DNA of 64,000 nt from Mycobacterium sp. 852002-10029_SCH5224772. Lineage in GTDB: Bacteria > Actinomycetota > Actinomycetes > Mycobacteriales > Mycobacteriaceae. The stretch lies in assembly GCF_001667315.1 (NCBI RefSeq), contig NZ_LZHT01000135.1:62001-126000 (forward strand). Direction: 5' to 3'. Below the pieces are notes generated by a model that made no database searches, was not told where the DNA came from, and saw only the letters and a list, made by a program, of their open reading frames with translations. Shown here one piece after another: positions 58,938 through 64,000 of the stretch. A program made the position numbers and the translations under genes. Each line of letters starts with the position of its first letter. Position 1 is the stretch's first letter.

Positions 58938-60059
58938 ATGACTGTGGTCCCCGAAGACTTTGTCCCCGGCCTCGAAGGCGTGGTCGCCTTCACCACCGAG
59001 ATTGCCGAACCGGATAAAGACGGCGGCGCACTGCGCTATCGCGGTGTCGATATCGAAGACCTGGTGGGTCAACATGTGACGTTCGGCGACGTGTGGGCGC
59101 TCCTGGTCGACGGCAAGTTCGGCCACGGGCTGCCGCCCGCCGAACCGTTCCCGCTGCCCATCCACACCGGCGACGTGCGCGTCGACGTGCAGGCGGGTCT
59201 GGCGATGCTCGCCCCGATCTGGGGGTACAAGCCGCTGCTGGACACCGACGACGCCACCGCCCGCAACCAGCTGGCCCGGGCATCGGTGATGGCGCTGTCC
59301 TACGTCGCGCAGTCCGCGCGCGGCATCTATCAGCCCGCCGTACCGCAGCGGGTGATCGACGAATGTGAAACGGTCACTGCCCGTTTCATGACGCGCTGGC
59401 AGGGCGAGCCGGATCCGCGCCACGTCGAAGCGATTGACGCTTACTGGGTTTCGGCCGCCGAGCACGGCATGAACGCCTCGACATTCACCGCGCGCGTCAT
59501 CGCCTCCACCGGCGCCGACGTGGCGGCGGCGCTGTCGGGGGCGATCGGCGCGATGAGCGGCCCCCTGCACGGCGGGGCGCCGGCGCGGGTGCTGCCGATG
59601 ATCGAAGAGGTCGAGCGCACCGGCGACGCGCGCGGCCTGGTCAAGAAGATCTTGGACAGCGGCGACAAGCTGATGGGTTTCGGGCACCGGGTGTACCGGG
59701 CGGAGGACCCGCGAGCGCGGGTGCTGCGCGCCACCGCCGAGCGGCTGGCCGCGCCGCGTCACGAGGTCGCCGTCGCGCTGGAGCAGGCCGCCCTCGCCGA
59801 GCTGCGTGAGCGCCGCCCGGACCGGGCCATCGAGACCAACGTCGAGTTCTGGGCCGCGGTCATTCTGGACTTCGCCCGGGTGCCGGCAACCATGATGCCG
59901 GCGATGTTCACCTGTGGGCGCACCGCGGGCTGGTGCGCCCACATCCTCGAGCAGAAGGGGCTCGGCAAGCTGGTCCGGCCGTCGGCCATCTACGTGGGCC
60001 CCGCTCCGCGCAGTCCCGAATCCGTCGAGGGTTGGGACCGCAGCCTCACCAACGCCTGA
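58938..60059 (+). CDS. citA: Citrate synthase II CitA (2-methylcitrate-synthase-like)
   Basis: 373 residues from ATG 58938, same length as M. tuberculosis CitA. It is a short citrate synthase-type protein, with ALRYRGVDIEDL, MSGPLHGGAPARVLPM (catalytic His), GFGHRVYRAEDPRARVL, and an Asp in the final VILDFARVP segment. It may make citrate or methylcitrate as a second isoform. The operator between it and pdxH may control it. A small hairpin (CCTGCC/GGCAGG, 60144-60162) follows. Confidence 0.93.
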   Translation: MTVVPEDFVPGLEGVVAFTTEIAEPDKDGGALRYRGVDIEDLVGQHVTFGDVWALLVDGKFGHGLPPAEPFPLPIHTGDVRVDVQAGLAMLAPIWGYKPLLDTDDATARNQLARASVMALSYVAQSARGIYQPAVPQRVIDECETVTARFMTRWQGEPDPRHVEAIDAYWVSAAEHGMNASTFTARVIASTGADVAAALSGAIGAMSGPLHGGAPARVLPMIEEVERTGDARGLVKKILDSGDKLMGFGHRVYRAEDPRARVLRATAERLAAPRHEVAVALEQAALAELRERRPDRAIETNVEFWAAVILDFARVPATMMPAMFTCGRTAGWCAHILEQKGLGKLVRPSAIYVGPAPRSPESVEGWDRSLTNA

Positions 60060-60191
60060 GGCCTCCCTGGTTGTCGGTACCCGGCGATTTAATGGTCGCC
60101 GTCGCGATGAGTTTGCGTCGCCGACGCAGTCATAAGTCGTGAACCTGCCTTAAGCGGGCAGGCAACGGAACCGACAGCAAGGAGAACCAGC

Positions 60192-60650
60192 ATGGCAATC
60201 AAGATCGAACCCGCACTGTCCCCGCACCTCGTGGTCGACGATGCCGCCGCGGCAATCGACTTCTACGTCAAGGCTTTTGGGGCCGAGGAAATAGGGCGCG
60301 TGCCGCGTCCGGACGGCAAACTGGTGCACGCCGCGCTGCGCATCAACGGCTTCACGGTGATGCTTAACGACGACTTCCCGGAGATGTGCGGTGGCAAGTC
60401 GATGACACCGACATCGCTGGGTGGCACCCCGGTGACCATCCACCTCACCGTCACCGACGTCGACGCCAGCTTTGCGCGGGCGCTGGACGCCGGTGCCAGC
60501 GTGGTGGCGCCGTTGGAGGATCAGTTCTGGGGTGACCGCTACGGCGTGGTCGCCGACCCGTTCGGTCACCACTGGTCATTGGGGCAGCCGGTCCGCGAGG
60601 TCAGCATGGAAGAGATCACGGCGGCGATGTCCGGGCAGGGCGCCGGTTAG
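60192..60650 (+). CDS. VOC-family protein (Rv0887c-like)
   Basis: 152 residues. Single VOC fold of the PhnB-like kind: LSPHLVVDDAAAAIDFYVKA, VHAALRINGFTVMLND, then DRYGVVADPFGHHWSLG. AAGGAGAA precedes the ATG. Role unknown. Its TAG overlaps the fprB stop on the other strand (stops interlocked over 4 bp), so the two transcripts must overlap. Confidence 0.87.
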   Translation: MAIKIEPALSPHLVVDDAAAAIDFYVKAFGAEEIGRVPRPDGKLVHAALRINGFTVMLNDDFPEMCGGKSMTPTSLGGTPVTIHLTVTDVDASFARALDAGASVVAPLEDQFWGDRYGVVADPFGHHWSLGQPVREVSMEEITAAMSGQGAG

Positions 60651-62344
60651 CCGAGCAGCCTGTCCAGCAGCCGGCGTCGCTGCGGCGGCGCCGGCTGCGC
60701 GGTCCCTGCCGCCGCGAGCATCGCCGCGACGTCGGTGAACTTGTTGCGGGGGCGGCCGTCGCCGCCGCGCGCGATTTCGGCGGCGTCGATGGCACGCCAT
60801 CCCGCCGCGTCGACGGCGTCGGGTTGCCGCGCGTGCACCAGGGCGGTCAGCGCCTCGGGCTTGGCCGCCGAGTCGGTCAGCGTGCCGGCGTTGAAATCGG
60901 CGACCAGGGCCTGCACCGTCTGAAAGGAGCACGACTTGTTGGTCCCGATGAACCCGCTCGGCCCCCGCTTGATCCAGCCGGCGACGTACGCGCCGGGCAC
61001 CGCCGCGCCGGAGACGGGGTCGACGACGCGCCCCCCGTCGTTGGGCACCACGGCCGACGATTCGTCATAGGGAAGATCACGAATTGGCTTGCCGCGGTAG
61101 CCGATCGACGTCAACACCAGACCCGTATTCAGGCGGCGCACCGCTGTCGTCCTTGGCAAGGTGCCGGTGACCGAGAACTCCACACCGGTCGCGCGCTGCT
61201 CTCCCAGCACCCGATTTGGGGTAAGCCGGTACGCCAGCCTGATCCTCGGGCGTGACGCCGGCGCCGAAGCGTCGCCGAGCGTGCTCAAGATTTCCAGCTT
61301 GTTTTTCGTCAAGGCATCCGACGCCGCCGCGAGATCGGCCGCGACCAGCTCGTGGTCGGCCGCGCTGAGCACGAGCTCGGAGCTGCCGGTGAGCCCGATC
61401 AGCTCGGGCAACGTGAACGCCGACTCGGCGGGGCCGCGCCGGGCGGCAATCACCACCTCGCGCACCGCCGAGTCGCGGAATGCCGCCAGCGCGTGGTCGG
61501 CGATATCGGTGCGGGCCAGGTCGTCGGGGTCCGCCGTGAGTATCCGGGCGACATCGAGGGCGACGTTGCCGTTGCCGATGATCACCACCCGCTCGTGGCT
61601 GAGATCGACTGGCAGATCGGCGAATTCAGGATGCCCGTTGATCCAGGCGACCAATTCGGTCGCGGTCCCCGTACCGGCCATACCCATGCCCTCGATGTCG
61701 AGGCGACGGTCGTCGGGCGCGCCGACGGCGTACAGCACGGCGTGATGGTGAGCCAGCAGGTCGTCGTGGCTGAGGTGCTTGCCGATTTCGACATTGAGGT
61801 AGAACCGGAAACGGTCATGGCCGGCGACGCGGTCGAAGAGCCGGGTGACCCTCTTGGTGTTCTGGTGATCGGGCGCCACCCCGGCCCGCACCAACCCGTA
61901 CGGGGTGGGCAACTTCTCAAAGACGTTGACGCACACGCCATGCTGGGTGAGTAGTTCGTCGGCGGCATACATCGCCGCCGGCCCCGATCCGACGATGGCC
62001 ACGGTCAGCGGCCGGCGGCGGGCCCGCACTTCGGCGGCGGGGATGACAGGGGCCAGCTTCGAGGTCGGCGGAAGCTTCTCGCCCTCGGGCCGTTTCGGAT
62101 AGAACGACGCGTTGATCTCGACGAAGGGCAGCTGCTTGGCATCCAACTGAGTGTCGGGCGCGATGGCACCGACGGGACAGGCGCTCACGCAGGCACCGCA
62201 GTCCACGCAGGCGTCCGGATCGATGTAGAGCATCTCCGCGGTGGCGAAGCCGGGCTCGTCCGGTGAGGGGTGGATGCAATTCACCGGGCATGCGAAAACA
62301 CAGGACCCGTCGTTACAGCACGACTGGGTAATAACGTGCGGCAT
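60647..62344 (-). CDS. fprB: NADPH:ferredoxin reductase FprB with fused ferredoxin domain
   Basis: 565 residues. Residues about 1-70 form a 7Fe-type ferredoxin: NDGSCVFACPVNCIHP and CVDCGACVSACP. Residues about 110-565 are an adrenodoxin-reductase-like flavoprotein with FAD-binding GSGPAAMYAADELL, GLVRAGVAPDH and NADP-binding GNGNVALDVARIL, then the C-terminal TNKSCSFQTVQALV. It passes electrons from NADPH to its own ferredoxin and on to oxygenases. The diiron oxygenase lies 21 bp upstream on the same strand and is the likely client. Confidence 0.95.
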   Translation of the reverse strand: MPHVITQSCCNDGSCVFACPVNCIHPSPDEPGFATAEMLYIDPDACVDCGACVSACPVGAIAPDTQLDAKQLPFVEINASFYPKRPEGEKLPPTSKLAPVIPAAEVRARRRPLTVAIVGSGPAAMYAADELLTQHGVCVNVFEKLPTPYGLVRAGVAPDHQNTKRVTRLFDRVAGHDRFRFYLNVEIGKHLSHDDLLAHHHAVLYAVGAPDDRRLDIEGMGMAGTGTATELVAWINGHPEFADLPVDLSHERVVIIGNGNVALDVARILTADPDDLARTDIADHALAAFRDSAVREVVIAARRGPAESAFTLPELIGLTGSSELVLSAADHELVAADLAAASDALTKNKLEILSTLGDASAPASRPRIRLAYRLTPNRVLGEQRATGVEFSVTGTLPRTTAVRRLNTGLVLTSIGYRGKPIRDLPYDESSAVVPNDGGRVVDPVSGAAVPGAYVAGWIKRGPSGFIGTNKSCSFQTVQALVADFNAGTLTDSAAKPEALTALVHARQPDAVDAAGWRAIDAAEIARGGDGRPRNKFTDVAAMLAAAGTAQPAPPQRRRLLDRLLG

Positions 62345-62365
62345 GAAACCTACAAACCGGACTCG

Positions 62366-63391
62366 TTATGCGGCCGGCACCGCGGCCAGGTGCTGGCGTT
62401 GCGGTTCGCTGCGATAGCGCGAGGGCTTGCCGTTGATCTTGCACAGCCGCCACATCAGCCTCGCGGAACGCGTCTCCATCAGGCCGGTGTCATACGCCAG
62501 CATCCGCACGTCGCCGAACATGTCACTGAGCCACTTGCGCGATTCCGGCGACCGGAAGAACAGCTCCTTCTTGACCTCACGGGGGATGTCGAACTCGTGC
62601 CAGAAAGCCTTGGGCGGCACGACAATTGCCCTGCACAACATCTTCATGGTGAGCGGCAGATACAGTGCTGTCCAAAATCGCTGCCTCGCGGTCAATTCGG
62701 GCAACCGCCTGCGCAGGAATTCGTGCGCGAAGGAGATGTGTCGCGCTTCCTCGGCGACGTGAATCGCCATCACCCGCTCCATGATTGGGTGCAGCGTTTT
62801 GCCTTCGCGCAGAACGTTTTTCTGCGTGTGGTCAATGGGTTCCTCGCCCGCGAGCACGCCGATGAAGAACGCCACCGGCAACGGCCCGGCCACCAGCGGA
62901 ACCAGCGGCGAAAGCCACTTGAGCATCCGCGGCATGCCCGGCACGTCGGCGCCGATCCGGTTGACCATCTCCTGGAACATCATGGTGTGGTTGCACTCTT
63001 CGACCGACTCGTGCAGGCAGTAGCGGTATTCGGGCGACCCGTTGGGCACCCAGAACGTGTAGTTCATCAGGCCGCGGATCAGGATGGATTCGAAGTGCAG
63101 GCCGACCTTGGCCACGTTGGCCTGCCGCCACATACCGATCTTGATCTGACGCTCTTCCGGCTGCGCCTGGTACCAGGGATGGCGGCCCAGCGGGTCGGTC
63201 GACGGCAGAATCCACCGCGGATCGTTGTCGGTGACGGCGAATTCCGGTGAGTCCCAATCGATGTCGGTGTATGGGTTGAAGTTGCGCCGCACCGACCCCT
63301 CGGACAGCGTGGCAAGCATGTTGACGTAGTCAGCGTCGTCGCGCACTTCCATGTTGCGGCGCCAACGCCGGACCAATCGCGTCCTAGCCAT
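62366..63391 (-). CDS. AurF-type non-heme diiron oxygenase (Rv0885-like)
   Basis: 341 residues. Diiron ligands: Glu in LHFESIL, ExxH in VEECNHTMMF, Glu in LAGEEPI, and ExxH in AEEARHISF, in the same order as the paralogue at 2503. An N-terminal extension (about 45 residues) is more basic. As the first gene of an operon with fprB, 21 bp apart, it probably receives electrons from FprB. The 21-bp promoter element at 63437-63457, shared with the paralogue, lies 45 bp upstream. Function unknown. Confidence 0.85.
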   Translation of the reverse strand: MARTRLVRRWRRNMEVRDDADYVNMLATLSEGSVRRNFNPYTDIDWDSPEFAVTDNDPRWILPSTDPLGRHPWYQAQPEERQIKIGMWRQANVAKVGLHFESILIRGLMNYTFWVPNGSPEYRYCLHESVEECNHTMMFQEMVNRIGADVPGMPRMLKWLSPLVPLVAGPLPVAFFIGVLAGEEPIDHTQKNVLREGKTLHPIMERVMAIHVAEEARHISFAHEFLRRRLPELTARQRFWTALYLPLTMKMLCRAIVVPPKAFWHEFDIPREVKKELFFRSPESRKWLSDMFGDVRMLAYDTGLMETRSARLMWRLCKINGKPSRYRSEPQRQHLAAVPAA

Positions 63392-63436
63392 ATCTAGGCC
63401 TCCTCAACGAGGTTTACATTTGGACGTGCTATGTCC

Positions 63437-63457
63437 AGACAGTACCGGAGGTACCGG
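63437..63457 (-). promoter_or_regulatory. Shared promoter element of the diiron oxygenase genes, copy 2
   Basis: On the minus strand it reads CCGGTACC, three bases, then GGTACTGTCT, the same 18 fixed bases as copy 1 at 2454; both are followed a few bases later by AGCAC. It lies 45 bp before the diiron oxygenase start at 63391. Confidence 0.6.
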
Positions 63458-63637
63458 ATATTTCCTAGACCCCTCCGGCGCACTGTGACCTGACCAGTGG
63501 TCATCGATTTTGTATGCCCTGGATCACAGCGGGTGAAACGCTCGGCGCACCCCGAGCAGGCTTTTTACCGTGGCGGCGAGCACCCACGGTCGGCCCGCCG
63601 CCTCGCCCGGCCAGGGCGGCTCACTACCCTGATGAGC

Positions 63638-64000
63638 ATGGCTGACCAGCTCGAGATCCCCGCTGACATCAAACCCCGCGACGGCCGCTTCGGGTGTGGC
63701 CCGTCCAAGGTCCGGCCCGAACAACTGCAGGCGCTGACCACGACAGCGGCGCCGCTGTTCGGAACCTCGCACCGGCAGGCGCCGGTCAAGAATCTGGTGG
63801 GCCGGCTTCGGTCGGGGCTCGCCCAGCTGTTCTCGGTGCCGGATGGCTACGAGGTCATTCTGGGCAACGGCGGCGCGACGGCGTTCTGGGACGCCGCGGC
63901 GTTCGGTTTGATCGACAAGCGCTCGCTGCACCTCTCCTACGGGGAATTCAGCTCGAAGTTTGCCTCCGCGGTGGCCAAGAACCCCTTTGTCGGCGATCCC
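63638..64000 (+). CDS. serC: Phosphoserine aminotransferase SerC, 5' part only
   Basis: 121 codons are visible before the right edge; the full protein should be about 375 residues. Start ATG 63638 (MADQLEIP) is chosen because TACCCT lies seven bases upstream, a leaderless -10, and it agrees with the M. tuberculosis N-terminus; two in-frame ATG/AGC codons earlier would be too close to the -10. The sequence PRDGRFGCGPSKVRPEQL and SHRQAPVKNLVG, LGNGGATAFWDAAAFGL are SerC signatures (PLP-dependent transamination in serine synthesis). Confidence 0.95.
   Translation, partial: MADQLEIPADIKPRDGRFGCGPSKVRPEQLQALTTTAAPLFGTSHRQAPVKNLVGRLRSGLAQLFSVPDGYEVILGNGGATAFWDAAAFGLIDKRSLHLSYGEFSSKFASAVAKNPFVGDP

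Noticed and set aside
60115..60162. Palindrome GCGTCGCCGACGC and hairpin after citA as an operator
   Set aside because: Position just after the citA stop fits a terminator or chance symmetry better than a regulatory site.

Overview
The window is chromosomal DNA of a high-G+C mycobacterium, most likely a slow-growing non-tuberculous species. Evidence: two PPE genes, the EchA6/AccD3/PrrAB/CtpE/GltA2/CitA/FprB/SerC gene set, a Ku+LigD end-joining pair, many F420/flavin oxidoreductases, leaderless -10 elements and KstR-type operators. Recalled M. tuberculosis gene order (no search was run) places most of it as the stretch Rv0945 to Rv0884c read in reverse, so 'Rv' numbers below mean 'looks like the counterpart of'.

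Layout. 0-14.6 kb: an SDR, a full-length Fpg/Nei glycosylase, cobF, a diiron oxygenase with a flavoprotein, a STAS+ATPase regulator behind a 10-codon leader ORF, a KstR-box LLM oxidoreductase, a crotonase, a broken methyltransferase, then the NHEJ block (FAH-MBL fusion, ligD, an inserted PfkB kinase, ku). 14.6-23.3 kb: pstS-pstC-pstA without pstB, a relic of a second pstS, a KstR-box SDR/reductase pair, then a tight operon of mntH, a gamma-glutamylcyclotransferase/poly-gamma-glutamate hydrolase fusion, and an F420-type oxidoreductase. 23.3-39.9 kb: an accessory region with A+T-richer spacers, a redox cluster (LLM enzyme, Cys-rich HTH regulator, SCO6745-type protein, Old Yellow Enzyme, nitronate monooxygenase), gene relics (alpha/beta hydrolase, P450), tRNA-Arg(CCU) followed by an IS end, nmtR-ctpJ with a perfect 12-2-12 operator, two tandem PPE genes and small or secreted proteins. 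39.9-64 kb: a conserved core: thiolase-like protein, carotenoid oxygenase, VOC proteins, a MT0933-type toxin-antitoxin pair, ctpE, a beta-lactamase-fold lipoprotein, echA6/accD3, prrAB, gltA2, pdxH/citA, fprB, a second diiron oxygenase and the start of serC.

How genes work together: LigD and Ku form the two-component NHEJ machine. NmtR represses the metal exporter CtpJ. PrrA/PrrB are a two-component system. The two diiron oxygenase genes, 61 kb apart, carry almost the same 21-bp promoter element, suggesting one regulon. Three KstR-type boxes link two loci to cholesterol/lipid catabolism. The most unusual item is the gamma-glutamyl fusion enzyme packed between a Mn transporter and an F420-type enzyme, where a role in the gamma-glutamate tail of F420 is a testable idea.
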